From Chthonomonas sp. UBA2785 (GTDB lineage Bacteria > Armatimonadota > Fimbriimonadia > Fimbriimonadales > Fimbriimonadaceae): a stretch of 64,000 nucleotides of DNA. This document shows positions 50,795-60,288 of the stretch, piece by piece. A program made the position numbers and the translations under genes. The stretch lies in NCBI GenBank assembly GCA_002352215.1, contig DEIB01000038.1, positions 1-64,000 on the forward strand. Direction: 5' to 3'. Each line of letters starts with the position of its first letter. The stretch's first letter is position 1. The notes under the pieces were generated by a model, which made no database searches, was not told where the DNA came from, and worked only from the letters and a program-made list of their open reading frames with translations.

Positions 50795-51820
50795 ATGAGT
50801 GAGCTAACGGATCGCCAGCGCCAAATTCTGCGGGCCATCGTCCTGGAGTACGTAGTGGCGGCCGAACCTGTGCCCAGCGAACTCATCGCTTCCAAATACG
50901 GCCTTGGGGTGCGCTCCGCCACCATCCGCAATGAGGTGAAGGAGATCACCGATATTGGGTTCCTTTCTCAGCCTCACAAGAGCGCGGGGCGCGTGCCGAG
51001 CGACCAGGGCTACCGCTTCTTTGTGGACAACCTCAGTGCCACCCTTGATCCCCGCTCATCGGATCGTCAATCCATCCGCAACGCCATTGATGAGGATGAG
51101 CCCCTGCGTGAGCTGCTCAAATCCACCACCAAGGCGCTGAGTCGCATGACGCACCTCCTTTGCACGGCCGCCCTGGTCCGCAATGGCGATGTTCGCGTGC
51201 GGCAGGTACTGATCTCTGGCCTCGGGCCAGGCCGGGCCCTTCTGGTCTTGGTCTTGGAGAACGGACTGGCCGAAAACCGTTTCCTCGGCATCCCCGCTAC
51301 CGCCACCATCGAGCATATCGGCGAGGCCAATCAAGTGCTGGCCGACCATATCACCGGCAAGAATCTTCGCACCCTGTTGGTTCACGAACTCCCCGCCATC
51401 CCCAACCCCCAAGTCGGGCAAGTCGTCAAGGTGGTGGGCCAGGCCATCCGCGATCTGGCGGAAGAGCTCACACGCCTGCAGGTGGTCTCAGACGGCGAGG
51501 AGTTTGTGCTGGCACAACCCGAGTTTCAACGGGACACGGACGCGATGGCCAAGGTCCTTCACGCCATTGAACAGGGCACTGACCTTCACCAAGCGGTCGC
51601 CGACACGAAACAAGGCCAAGTCACCATCGGCACCGAGCATGATTCGGCTCCCTTGCACTCGCTCAGCATTCTCCGCGAGGTGTTCTTTGTGGGGACGGAT
51701 GAAGCCGGCACGTTGGCCATTGTCGGCCCCACCCGCCTCGATTACGACCGCAACCGTATGTTGCTCCGCCTTGCAGCAGAGCAACTCAGTATGGCAATTA
51801 CAAGCGCGTTACGCTCTTAG
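50795..51820 (+). CDS. hrcA: Heat-inducible transcription repressor HrcA
   Basis: A 341-residue winged-helix repressor of chaperone genes. The N-terminus LTDRQRQILRAIVLEYVVAAEPVPSE, the DNA-binding VRSATIRNEVKEITDIGFLSQPHKSAGRVPSDQGYRFFVD and the C-terminal IGTEHDSAPLHSLSILRE...VGPTRLDYDR match the family throughout. It normally binds CIRCE operators upstream of groESL or dnaK. No CIRCE is visible in the window, and the dnaK promoter lies outside it. It shares TTAG stop overlap with the next gene. Confidence 0.95.
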   Translation: MSELTDRQRQILRAIVLEYVVAAEPVPSELIASKYGLGVRSATIRNEVKEITDIGFLSQPHKSAGRVPSDQGYRFFVDNLSATLDPRSSDRQSIRNAIDEDEPLRELLKSTTKALSRMTHLLCTAALVRNGDVRVRQVLISGLGPGRALLVLVLENGLAENRFLGIPATATIEHIGEANQVLADHITGKNLRTLLVHELPAIPNPQVGQVVKVVGQAIRDLAEELTRLQVVSDGEEFVLAQPEFQRDTDAMAKVLHAIEQGTDLHQAVADTKQGQVTIGTEHDSAPLHSLSILREVFFVGTDEAGTLAIVGPTRLDYDRNRMLLRLAAEQLSMAITSALRS

Positions 51821-52545
51821 TTGGTGGCAAACCGGGAGGCGGCGATGCCCCCGTTGGCGCGGATGTTCTGGAACACGCTGACCCCGGCCTGACGCCCAGC
51901 GGCATTGGTCACCACGAGGCGGCTCGGCACCCACTGGCCGTTCGATTGAATCGGCGATTGGTAGCTGAACACCGCGCGCAGGGTGCCATCCTGGCCGTAC
52001 CACTCACGCTTGCGCACGATCTTGCGGGTCGGGTCAATCCAAATGCGGTGACGCGTCTTGTCGTTCAGGCTGGCCACGTAGGTGATGTCAAAGACGTGCG
52101 TACTGTTGAGATCACCGCGGGATTCGGTGCGCAAGAACTTCGCCGAGAAATAGTTGCTGAACAGCGACGGCGTAAGAATCCCGAAGTCGAACCACGTTTG
52201 GCGCTTGCCGGGGGCGCGGCTGACGTCATCACGGGCCACCAGGCCGCTACGCGGAATGCGCGTGACCTTCTTGCCGCCATTGACGATGAAGATGACCTGG
52301 CTATCTTCCACCGTGGATTCCATGCGAAGCATAAACGGCTCCTTCATCTCCACGGTCGATCGCTTGATGCGCATGGACTGCGCGAAATCTCGATTGATCT
52401 TGGCCAGTTCGGTCTGGTTGGCCGATTCGACTACCCATGTAAAGGACAAGTCCTTCAGGCCGGGCTGAGTCAGGCTGGAGATCGAGGGTTGCGCCAGGGC
52501 GGCGCCTGCCGCGAGCCCGATCGCCATCGTCGCAAGAATCTTCAC
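51817..52545 (-). CDS. LolA/LppX-like exported protein
   Basis: 242 residues with a signal peptide ending AALAQ. The body has the half-barrel style of outer-membrane lipoprotein carriers: LSFTWVVESANQ, MKEPFMLRMEST, VIFIVNGGKKVTRIP, then RHRIWIDPTRKIVRKREWYGQDGTLRAVFSYQ. This WIDP...RKREWY block is typical of LolA-like/MucB proteins. It may carry lipoproteins or sense envelope lipids. It diverges from the membrane protein at 52602 with a 56-base spacer holding a GTCTAGAC palindrome. Confidence 0.7.
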   Translation of the reverse strand: MKILATMAIGLAAGAALAQPSISSLTQPGLKDLSFTWVVESANQTELAKINRDFAQSMRIKRSTVEMKEPFMLRMESTVEDSQVIFIVNGGKKVTRIPRSGLVARDDVSRAPGKRQTWFDFGILTPSLFSNYFSAKFLRTESRGDLNSTHVFDITYVASLNDKTRHRIWIDPTRKIVRKREWYGQDGTLRAVFSYQSPIQSNGQWVPSRLVVTNAAGRQAGVSVFQNIRANGGIAASRFATN

Positions 52546-52601
52546 ATGGGTCTAGACGTACTGAGGTCAAAAACGTTCCGCGCGGGCGGTACGATACGCC
52601 T

Positions 52602-53624
52602 ATGGCGGGCGTGGATCCACGGGATCGATTAGAACGACGCCGCCTCGCCGACCCCCGCCCGTTGCTTCGGCCATACGAAGACGGTGAAATCGTGGATCTC
52701 ACCACCGATCTCTACCGGCGCCTGTTGGGAGAACTTTGGCCCAAGATGCTGGGGCCGAGCCTGCTGATTTTTGCCTCCGTGGTTTTTCTTTTCACGTTCA
52801 TCTTCCCGAGTCTTTTCACATCCAGCGCCGGAGCCACAGAAACGCAGCAAACCTGGGAAGTGCTGCTGGCCATCTTCCTTGGCGTGCTGGTTTGCACCCC
52901 GATGGCCGTAGGGGGGATGGCCACCGCTACCTACCATTGCGTGAAAGCGGCTACTCGCATCATCATGGGCACCACCGACGAGGAACCAGGCCACGCGGGG
53001 CTCACAGCTTTTGTCCGGGCCTATCTCGCCCACTTGCACCTCATCATCCTGCCGCCCACCATCAGCCTGCTGGCTTTCTTTGGGGCCAGCCGGGTGGGTG
53101 AAGGCACCTCGCAAGAAGATGCTTTGGCCGTGTTCCTCACCAGTGTCGGCGCATTTGCCTTGGCCACCACCGTGTTGGTGCTCCTGGTGTTTTTGGGGCG
53201 AACGCTCCTGCTTGGTCCGGTGATGATCCTGGAAGGCAGCCGGGGCAAGATGGCCCTTAAGCGTTCGGGCTACCTCATCGCCAATCGCCCGTTCTCGCCC
53301 AATGTGGTCGGTCCGATGGTGGGAGTGCTGTTTGCTTGCTTATTGATTCTCATCGTGCTCGGGGTGGGCTTCCAGTTCCTGATCAGCATGGCGTTGATGG
53401 CGGCGACGGGCCTGGAAGGTCAGCTCGGCCCTGGCGTTTCGTTTTTCTATCAAGTCGTGAGCGCGTTGCCCTATTTGGGCGGCATCATGTTGGTGCTTCC
53501 CCTCTGGGGGATCGTGAGTACGGTCGTCTATTTCGATCGGCGCGTCCGATTCGAACTGCTGGATGTCCGAATGATGGCGGAGGATTTGCGTGCGGGTACT
53601 CGTCGCACTCGTCTGCTTCGTTAG
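52602..53624 (+). CDS. Hypothetical polytopic membrane protein
   Basis: 340 residues with about six membrane helices (around residues 48-68, 88-110, 145-165, 185-215, 245-270 and 285-310). The cytoplasmic N-terminus is basic and Arg-rich. The helix-loop pattern with GRTLLLGPVMILEG..GKMALKRSGYLIANRP resembles glycerophosphoryl-diester-type or DUF975-like integral membrane domains, but I would not name it. It overlaps the following DUF4129 gene, so the two belong to one operon. Confidence 0.62.
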   Translation: MAGVDPRDRLERRRLADPRPLLRPYEDGEIVDLTTDLYRRLLGELWPKMLGPSLLIFASVVFLFTFIFPSLFTSSAGATETQQTWEVLLAIFLGVLVCTPMAVGGMATATYHCVKAATRIIMGTTDEEPGHAGLTAFVRAYLAHLHLIILPPTISLLAFFGASRVGEGTSQEDALAVFLTSVGAFALATTVLVLLVFLGRTLLLGPVMILEGSRGKMALKRSGYLIANRPFSPNVVGPMVGVLFACLLILIVLGVGFQFLISMALMAATGLEGQLGPGVSFFYQVVSALPYLGGIMLVLPLWGIVSTVVYFDRRVRFELLDVRMMAEDLRAGTRRTRLLR

Positions 53625-54525
53625 CTTGCTGGGAGCCGCCTTTGGTCAGGCGGATTCCGCGCGCCGTCTCCTGGCGGCCAAAGATGATTCAGCATTCATG
53701 AACATCTGGTACGAGCTTCCCGTAAGGGACAAGTTCGCCCTGGGGAACGATCAGTTCATTAAGCTCCCATTGGCCGACCGGCAGCGCACCTTGCGCGCCT
53801 ACCTCGAGGACACAAAGTGGCGAGATGCGTCCACCGCGACCCGCGTGAAGGACGCCCGGGCCGAAGCCAAGCGCATTATTGTGCCGCCGGTGTATCAGTC
53901 CCGCGAACTGAACCCCGCGGAGCGAAGTGACAACTGGCTAGCGGATGCCCTCAATCGTTCGGGTGAGGTCATCGCCAAGGTTCTAGAGCGAATCTTTGAA
54001 TTCTTGGAGAAGCTCATGCCCAAGTGGGGTGGTCCGGCCGGGGGCGGTGGTGCGTTCGCTGGGGTCATCCCCTTCGTGCAACTCGTTGTCATCCTGGCGG
54101 CCATCGCCCTCATCATCTTTGCGTTGCGGTTTGTCACCATTCGGCGAAGAGCGGCCAAGGTCGGCGACGGACTGATGAGCGAGGAAGAAGTCGCCTTGCC
54201 CGCCGACGAATGGCTCAAGCGGGCCGACCAATTGGCACTCGAGGGCCATCACCGGCAAGCGGTTCGATGCCTCTATCTGGCCTGCTTAGTGCGATTCGAC
54301 GAGTACGGGATCATTCCCTTGCGCCGGGAAGAGACCAACTGGGAACACTTGCGCCGCCTCGAAAAAAGCCGCACCCGTCCGGTGGACCTCAACTTCCGAG
54401 ATGTCACCTCGAGATTTGACGTCATTTGGTACGGCGAACGAACCCAAGGCATGGCCGACGTAGATTGGTTCCGCAACCAATACGAGACCATCATGCGTTC
54501 CATTCGGCAGCGGAGGTCGGCATGA
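53590..54525 (+). CDS. DUF4129-type membrane protein
   Basis: 311 residues from GTG 53590, which overlaps the previous gene by 35 bases. A signal peptide (VALVCFVSLLGAAFG) is followed by an extracytoplasmic part, an amphipathic segment, one membrane helix (FVQLVVILAAIALIIFALRFV) and a cytoplasmic C-terminal domain with the DUF4129 pattern: ADQLALEGHHRQAVRCLYLACLVRFDEYGIIPLRREETNWEHLR. Such proteins usually sit with MoxR ATPases, DUF58 and transglutaminase genes. Here only the DUF4350 partner follows, coupled by ATGA. Confidence 0.75.
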   Translation: MRVLVALVCFVSLLGAAFGQADSARRLLAAKDDSAFMNIWYELPVRDKFALGNDQFIKLPLADRQRTLRAYLEDTKWRDASTATRVKDARAEAKRIIVPPVYQSRELNPAERSDNWLADALNRSGEVIAKVLERIFEFLEKLMPKWGGPAGGGGAFAGVIPFVQLVVILAAIALIIFALRFVTIRRRAAKVGDGLMSEEEVALPADEWLKRADQLALEGHHRQAVRCLYLACLVRFDEYGIIPLRREETNWEHLRRLEKSRTRPVDLNFRDVTSRFDVIWYGERTQGMADVDWFRNQYETIMRSIRQRRSA

Positions 54526-55757
54526 AAACGCGCACCCTCGTCACCATTGGCCTCGCCATCTTGGGTCTTGCCTCTATCTTTCTCATCACGGGGCGCGATG
54601 CAGCCTCGACCGTGCCCAGTGTTCAAGATTTCGGTGCTTCTGGCACCTCAGCGTTCGCCGAACTTATCAAACGGGATGGCTACCAAGTCCGGCTTGAACG
54701 CGAAGTCAGGCCGAAACTCGAAGCGGATGCCCTCATGGTGCTCCCCATGGTGCCCGTGCAGCCAGGCTGGGCCACTTATATGGAAGAAATGACGGGGGAA
54801 AGCGAAGAGGAAGAGCCAGCAGACGAACAAGCGAACCAGGACGAGCAGGAGGAGGATGAGGAAACCAATCGCCCGCCGCGAAAGCCGCGTGAATTCTGGC
54901 GAGAAGCCGTGCTGGAGCACCTGCGCCAGGGCGGAAACGTCCTGGTGATCGAACATGAGGGCCAAGGGGTCCGCAAGGTCGCCGAGCCCACTCGCGTGGA
55001 ACTTTGGGATGGCACTCGTCAAGACCTCACCATCCGGGATAACAACAGCCTCGAGTTCTTGCCGGTGCTGCCGAATATGCCGGCTATCGCTCGGGCTCGT
55101 ACCGTCCGAGGTGAACAGGTCGTAGCCAGCGAAGCCTTTCCGGCGAAGGGGCGGATTGTCTTTATCCAGGCCGGAGAAGTGCTTGAAAACCGAGCTCTCG
55201 ACAAGCACGACAATGCGGCCTTCGCCCTGGGCTGGATTCGCGAAATGCAGAAGCCGGGAGGCGAGGTGGTGTTCTATGAAGGTGCCCTGGGAAATGTCTC
55301 CTCGAAAGGTCTTATCGAATCCATCGGGCCCTGGGCCAATACCGCCCGGTGGCAGTTCATCCTCCTCTTGGCCGTGGTGGCCTATGCCTCGGGCGTGATG
55401 TTCGGTCGCCCGATCCTTGACCGGATTCCCCAGCGCTCGAGTCAGCATCTCATGGAGGCGTTCGGCTCTGCCCTCAGCCGGGGCGACCACACCCGTTTTG
55501 TGATGGAGCGTGAGCTCATTCAGGCCAAGAGCAGAGTCGAAAAGGCGCTCGGTATGGCACCGGGCTCGGACTGGAAAGCGCTCTTCCCTGTCATTTCGCC
55601 AGTCCTCGCCGCCCATATCCAGGACATGCAAGACCAGGCGGCGTTCCCCGGTCGTAGCCTGCAGGACATTCTCAAGCTCATCGCCATCCTTGAGGCCGAG
55701 TTGCAGGCCTTTGAGACTCAAGTGCGCACGGGCCGTGACGCCGATTTCCGCCGTTAG
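54522..55757 (+). CDS. DUF4350-type membrane protein
   Basis: 411 residues from ATG 54522, overlapping the DUF4129 gene (ATGA). The N-terminal helix is followed by the DUF4350 core (DFGASGTSAFAELIKRDGYQVRLER...LRQGGNVLVIEHEG), which recalls a glutamine-amidotransferase-like Rossmann domain. An unusually acidic insertion lies near residues 90-115 (ESEEEEPADEQ...EQEEDEE). A second membrane helix near residue 310 and a helical C-terminal domain follow. It works with DUF4129 proteins in an unclear envelope process. Confidence 0.72.
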   Translation: MKTRTLVTIGLAILGLASIFLITGRDAASTVPSVQDFGASGTSAFAELIKRDGYQVRLEREVRPKLEADALMVLPMVPVQPGWATYMEEMTGESEEEEPADEQANQDEQEEDEETNRPPRKPREFWREAVLEHLRQGGNVLVIEHEGQGVRKVAEPTRVELWDGTRQDLTIRDNNSLEFLPVLPNMPAIARARTVRGEQVVASEAFPAKGRIVFIQAGEVLENRALDKHDNAAFALGWIREMQKPGGEVVFYEGALGNVSSKGLIESIGPWANTARWQFILLLAVVAYASGVMFGRPILDRIPQRSSQHLMEAFGSALSRGDHTRFVMERELIQAKSRVEKALGMAPGSDWKALFPVISPVLAAHIQDMQDQAAFPGRSLQDILKLIAILEAELQAFETQVRTGRDADFRR

Positions 55758-55773
55758 GCAGTAACATCACGCA

Positions 55774-56094
55774 ATGGTCGCGGCACTTCTTGCGCTGGCG
55801 TTTCCCGTAGGCGTTTCAGATTGGGAAGCTCTCCACTCTGATACCGAACGTCGGATGAAGGCATCCCCCGAGAGCGTCTGGGCCAAGCAAGCCCACATCG
55901 ACACCACGGTCGCTTTTGGCACCACCGTGATGAACGACCTCACTGCCAAGCCGATGGACAAGTACCCCAAGGCCCTGGCCCTCTACCGCGTTGCCCTGAG
56001 CCTTGACCCCGACCAACCCGAGGCCAAAGCGAACTCAGAAATGATCATCGGAATCTACGAAAGCCTTGGCCGACCCGTCCCTTCCGGAAACTAA
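55774..56094 (+). CDS. Small exported TPR-like protein
   Basis: 106 residues with a short hydrophobic leader (MVAALLALAFPVGVS) and one TPR-like helical pair (YPKALALYRVALSLDPDQPEAKANSEMII). It ends 29 bases inside the next gene, which starts at TTG 56066 in another frame, so the two are probably translated together. No specific family. Confidence 0.6.
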   Translation: MVAALLALAFPVGVSDWEALHSDTERRMKASPESVWAKQAHIDTTVAFGTTVMNDLTAKPMDKYPKALALYRVALSLDPDQPEAKANSEMIIGIYESLGRPVPSGN

Positions 56095-57916
56095 TCCCGC
56101 CTCCGATCCGGGCCTCCGCCGATTTGCATGGATTCTGGCGGGGGTGTTCGGTGGTCTGGCGGTGCTTCCCGCATTTGCCGCCATTACCGGCGCAGCGCCG
56201 GGCACGTTGCCCATCGGCACTGCCATTGCCGTAGACGACCAGATGGTGTACGCCGCCTGGATGCGGCAAGCTGCTGAGGGTCGGTTCCTGTTTGAGAACC
56301 GGTTCACACTCGACGCTCAACCCGGCCTCACTTTCCACCTCTACTTTTTGGTGATGGGATGGGTGGCCAAGGTGGTGGGCTTCCCGTGGGCGATGCTCCT
56401 TAGCCGGTTAGTCTTCAGCGCGCTTTTCGTCATCGGCCTTGTGCGTCTGCAAGAACGATTGGGCTGGAAGCCCGCGGCCATCAAGACGGCCAGTGTCATG
56501 GCCTGCTTTGGAGCCGGCGTGGGCTGGATGGTTTGGCAGAACTTCGGTCTGCTCATCAAAGACCCGGGTGTGGCCTTGCAATCCATCTTTGCTGGTCGTT
56601 TGCCCATTGACGTCTGGCAAACCGAGGCCTTTGCCTTTCCTTCGGCGCTCGCCAATGGCTTGTTTATGGCCAGTTTGTGGTTGATCGTCGTGGTGTTTGC
56701 GGCGGTTCTCGATGCCCGCACGGATGGTCGCGCCGCGCTTCGGGGGGCGCTCGCATTTGGGGTGCTCGCCAATATTCACTCTTACGATGCCTTGTTGGTC
56801 GGCATGGTCTTGCTCGCCTTTGCGGCCATTCAATACGTCCGTCGCACACTGGAAAAGACCTGGCTACTGCGATGCCTCGGTATAGCCGCGGGAGCCATCC
56901 CGGCCGCCGCTTGGCTAGGCTATGTGTTGCAGCAGGATGCGGTGTTCCAGGCTCGCGCCGCCACCCTCACCTACGCGCCCCACTTCACCAGCGTGTTCTG
57001 GGGCGTGGCGGCCCTGGTGGTGATTGCGATATGGGGCTACTTCCGCCCTGAACCCGAGCATCGTTGGCGGCCTACCATCGTCGTCGGGGCACTCGTGCTG
57101 ATCCTCCTCACCCTCTCGCGCACCCACAGTCCGGAGGGCTACTTCCTTAACCCTGTGAGCTTCGGCATTGTGCTGGTGGGCATCGGGGCCGGCCTGATCT
57201 ACAGCCGCCAAGACCGCGACGACGACATGATTTGGGCGTGGGCGTTGGTCGGCTTGGTGGCCATGTACTTCCCCGCCCTGTTCCAGCGCAAACTCGGCAT
57301 GGGCATGGTCATTCCCTGGGGGTTGCTGGCGGGTTATGCCCTTACCGCGCGCCTTGCCGCCCGCGACGTACAGCGACGTCAGCTCATCACCCTGGTACTG
57401 GTGCTGTTTTGCGGGGTTTCTAGCTTGTTCTGGCTCCGACGAGAACTGACTTTGACTCGGGACAACGTCAGTTCCACAACGGTCCATCCCGTGCGCCTCT
57501 CGGCGAGTGCCACCGAGATTCTCGCGAAGGTCCAGACCCTGCCTGCCCGCTCGATCGTGGTGGCAGCCCCGGGCATTCCCATGCCGCTCCCCACGGGTGA
57601 ATACGCCGAGCCGTACCTCCCCGATCTCAACCCCTTCTTTGTCGGCCTGGGCGGGGCACGCACCTACGCCGGACACTGGAGCGAGACCCCGGATTATGGG
57701 AACCGGCGCAACAATCTTGCGGCTTTCATCCTCAGCGGGGGCACCCAGGGTGCAGAAGCTATTGCACAGGCCGCGCAAGGCGAGCCCGTCTACGTGGTTC
57801 TGCCGCGCCGGGAAACCTTCCCCCAGGTGCGGATGAACGACTTCAGTCTCCCGTCGGAGCTGATACTGGAGACGCAACAGTACCGGCTGGTGCGCTGGAA
57901 TCCGCCGGTGCCTTAG
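56066..57916 (+). CDS. Polytopic membrane protein, GT-C glycosyltransferase-like
   Basis: 616 residues from TTG 56066. About eleven hydrophobic helices. The first extracytoplasmic loop carries an acidic pair, AIAVDDQMVYAAWMRQAAEGRFLFENRFT, which is the place where GT-C enzymes keep their catalytic Asp. The C-terminal ~130 residues form a soluble domain. This layout is common among predicted lipid-linked-sugar transferases, but the sequence alone does not prove activity. The end overlaps the convergent VanW-family gene by 74 bases. Confidence 0.6.
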   Translation: MADPSLPETNPASDPGLRRFAWILAGVFGGLAVLPAFAAITGAAPGTLPIGTAIAVDDQMVYAAWMRQAAEGRFLFENRFTLDAQPGLTFHLYFLVMGWVAKVVGFPWAMLLSRLVFSALFVIGLVRLQERLGWKPAAIKTASVMACFGAGVGWMVWQNFGLLIKDPGVALQSIFAGRLPIDVWQTEAFAFPSALANGLFMASLWLIVVVFAAVLDARTDGRAALRGALAFGVLANIHSYDALLVGMVLLAFAAIQYVRRTLEKTWLLRCLGIAAGAIPAAAWLGYVLQQDAVFQARAATLTYAPHFTSVFWGVAALVVIAIWGYFRPEPEHRWRPTIVVGALVLILLTLSRTHSPEGYFLNPVSFGIVLVGIGAGLIYSRQDRDDDMIWAWALVGLVAMYFPALFQRKLGMGMVIPWGLLAGYALTARLAARDVQRRQLITLVLVLFCGVSSLFWLRRELTLTRDNVSSTTVHPVRLSASATEILAKVQTLPARSIVVAAPGIPMPLPTGEYAEPYLPDLNPFFVGLGGARTYAGHWSETPDYGNRRNNLAAFILSGGTQGAEAIAQAAQGEPVYVVLPRRETFPQVRMNDFSLPSELILETQQYRLVRWNPPVP

Positions 57917-59282
57917 GCTGAGGCGGCTTTGCGTTCGGGTTACGCGCCACGATGCGCGGCCCACCCCGATAGATGCTTTCCCCGAGGTCATCGCGGCGCA
58001 CTACCTGGTCACCATTCTTGATGATGCGGTACGTGCGCACCCGGCGCCCCGCCCCGCCGCGGTCCACTACGCGCTCCACGCCGTAGCCCAGCGAAGGATC
58101 CGTTTCGTACTTGGTGCCGTTATCCCAGGAGCCCAAGAACTTCGTATCGAACTCCACCTTGTGCGGGTGCTTGGCTTCGCCCAGTATCCTGAACTTGAGG
58201 ACCCCCGGCCGATACTCCGCACTCACCGCGAGGGGCGACTTGGTATCGTTGGTGAACTTGAAATCCAGGTTCGGCCAGCTCACCGCCGCGTCTCGACCGA
58301 GCGGCACGTAGGGCACGGGCAAAGAGTGCGGGTTACGGGCGTTCACCTTGAGTTCGCCCAAAAGGACCGCGTTGTAAAGGGTTGTGCTGACCTGGCAGAT
58401 TCCACCACCGAAGTCGAAATCGTGTCGCCCGGAGACGTAAACCCCGGCCACATGGAAGCCGCGTGCGGCCGTACGCTGCCCCACAACCCGGTTGAAGTCA
58501 AAGACCTCGCCCGGGAGCAAGATCGTCCCGTCAATGAGTTCGGCCGCGCGCTTGATATTCTTGCTGCGCGCGACCTGGCCCGCCGAGAACCTGGTCTCGA
58601 ACTCACTCACGATGGTTTTGATCGCACTCAGTTGCTCTGGCCTTATTTTCAGGCCCTCGGCCTTGAGCGGAACCTCCAGCGCCCCGTTGGTAGCCAGCGC
58701 CTTGGCCCACGCTTCGCTCAGCTTCGCCTGGTCCAGTTCCCAGGTCGGAATCTCCTTTGTAACCTTCACGGCCCCACCTTGCCACTGGGCGCGGGCGGGC
58801 TGCACCGCCGGACGGGCTTCCTCCACCCACTTGTTCAGCAGGCTGCCGTCCACGTCATCGTAGATGAACACGGGCATCATGGGTCTCGGCAGTGCAGGCC
58901 CCTGCATCTTCGCCATCGAAGCCGAAACCGGACGCTCAATCGGGAGCGCCTTGACGGTGGCATCCGCATCAAACTTGACACCCGCTTCCGTCGGAGTCAG
59001 GGAACGTTCACCAAGTTCAAATTCATCCAGCTGAACCTTGAACTCCTGCGAACCCAGCTTGCCCCACTCCGCGTTGAGCTTGGCTTCCGCCTCGCTCGGA
59101 GTAAGACCACTGAGGTCCGTCCCAAAAACGGAGACACCGCGGGCAATCGTCGTCGGGCCGACAAACTCGTAAGCGGCGACTCCGAAGCCACCCAAGCAAA
59201 GCAGACCAAACGCCATGCCCATCTTGGACGGCGCCCCGTTTTTCTGCTTCTTTTTACTCTTGCCCTTCGTGTTCTCTTGCAT
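57843..59282 (-). CDS. VanW family protein
   Basis: 479 residues. A basic N-terminus (KGKSKKKQKN) and one membrane anchor (AFGLLCLGGFGVAAYEFVG) are followed by a peptidoglycan-binding-like YoaR region. The VanW domain comes next: RSKNIKRAAELIDGTILLPGEVFDFN, GICQVSTTLYNAVLLGELKV, R.PHSLPV.YVPLGRDAAVSWPNLDFKF. A G5-like/beta tail and a Pro/Ala-rich end follow. Likely an envelope protein acting on or near peptidoglycan. The biochemical role of VanW is not established. Confidence 0.85.
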   Translation of the reverse strand: MQENTKGKSKKKQKNGAPSKMGMAFGLLCLGGFGVAAYEFVGPTTIARGVSVFGTDLSGLTPSEAEAKLNAEWGKLGSQEFKVQLDEFELGERSLTPTEAGVKFDADATVKALPIERPVSASMAKMQGPALPRPMMPVFIYDDVDGSLLNKWVEEARPAVQPARAQWQGGAVKVTKEIPTWELDQAKLSEAWAKALATNGALEVPLKAEGLKIRPEQLSAIKTIVSEFETRFSAGQVARSKNIKRAAELIDGTILLPGEVFDFNRVVGQRTAARGFHVAGVYVSGRHDFDFGGGICQVSTTLYNAVLLGELKVNARNPHSLPVPYVPLGRDAAVSWPNLDFKFTNDTKSPLAVSAEYRPGVLKFRILGEAKHPHKVEFDTKFLGSWDNGTKYETDPSLGYGVERVVDRGGAGRRVRTYRIIKNGDQVVRRDDLGESIYRGGPRIVARNPNAKPPQPKAPADSSAPAGTVASPVSAPTGD

Positions 59283-59395
59283 CCTTGCGAACCCTTCCCC
59301 CTATTGTGACGAATCTGCCCCCAGTCTTGATCCATAGAATCTGGGGGAATGAGGCCAATTCTTGCACCCTTGGGCAAGATCGGTAGACTAATTGC

Positions 59396-60286
59396 ATGCC
59401 TAAGCTCGTTTGGTTCAATGGTTCCGTATCGCCGCTCGAATCTGCGCAGGTACCCGCCGCCGACCATGCTCACTTGTATGGCGATGGCCTGTTCGAAGGA
59501 ATCCGCTTCTACAACAGCCGGATCTTCAAGCTAGACGAGCACCTCCGTCGCCTTTACGACGGCATGCGCTTCCTCGGATTCCAAGAGCCGATGAGCTACG
59601 ACGCCATGCGCCAAGCCGTGATCGACACCTGCGCGCAGGCCGACCTGGGCGATGGTTACATCCGCCTCAACGTGACGCGCGGAACCGGTCTTGGCCTGGA
59701 CCCCCGTGCCGTCAAGACGCTCCCCAACGTGATGATCATGATCAACACGCTGGCACTCTACACGCCCGAGCAGCACGAGGCGGGTCTCGATGTCGTGACC
59801 ACCTCATGGCGCGTCATTCAGGCGGACAGCCTCGATCCGCGCCTCAAGTGCATTGGGCGCTACGCCGCCAACATCATGGCTAAGCGCGAAGCCAATATGC
59901 AGAACGCAGGCGAAGGCCTGATGCTGAACCAGCAGGGCTACGTGGCCGAGTGCACCGGGGACAACATCTTCATCGTCCGGGATGGCGTGCTGCGCACCCC
60001 GCACCCTTCGTGCGGCATCCTGCAAGGCATCACCCGCGACACGGTCATTGAACTGGCCAAGCGCGCGGGCATTGAAGTGCGAGAAGAATTCCTCACCATC
60101 TACGACATCACGTCAGCGGATGAAGCCTTCCTCACCGGTACTGCTGCCGAAGTCATCCCGATGCGATCCTTGGATGGTCGCATTCTGGGAAGTGGCAGCG
60201 CCGGTCCGATGACCAAGCAGTTGGTCGCGGCATTCCGAGAGGAAATCAAGCTCGGCACTCCGTACCTGGTTGGCACCACCGCGTAA
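59396..60286 (+). CDS. ilvE: Branched-chain amino acid aminotransferase (class IV PLP enzyme)
   Basis: 296 residues. The fold-type IV signatures are clear: HLYGDGLFEGIRFYN, DGYIRLNVTRG, the PLP-lysine region LDPRLKCIGRYAANIMAKREA, EGLMLNQQGYVAECTGDNIF and DEAFLTGTAAEVIPM. These fit IlvE better than D-amino-acid transaminase or aminodeoxychorismate lyase, but the three are hard to separate by eye. Start ATG 59396. The next small gene begins three bases after its stop. Confidence 0.87.
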   Translation: MPKLVWFNGSVSPLESAQVPAADHAHLYGDGLFEGIRFYNSRIFKLDEHLRRLYDGMRFLGFQEPMSYDAMRQAVIDTCAQADLGDGYIRLNVTRGTGLGLDPRAVKTLPNVMIMINTLALYTPEQHEAGLDVVTTSWRVIQADSLDPRLKCIGRYAANIMAKREANMQNAGEGLMLNQQGYVAECTGDNIFIVRDGVLRTPHPSCGILQGITRDTVIELAKRAGIEVREEFLTIYDITSADEAFLTGTAAEVIPMRSLDGRILGSGSAGPMTKQLVAAFREEIKLGTPYLVGTTA

Positions 60287-60288
60287 CT

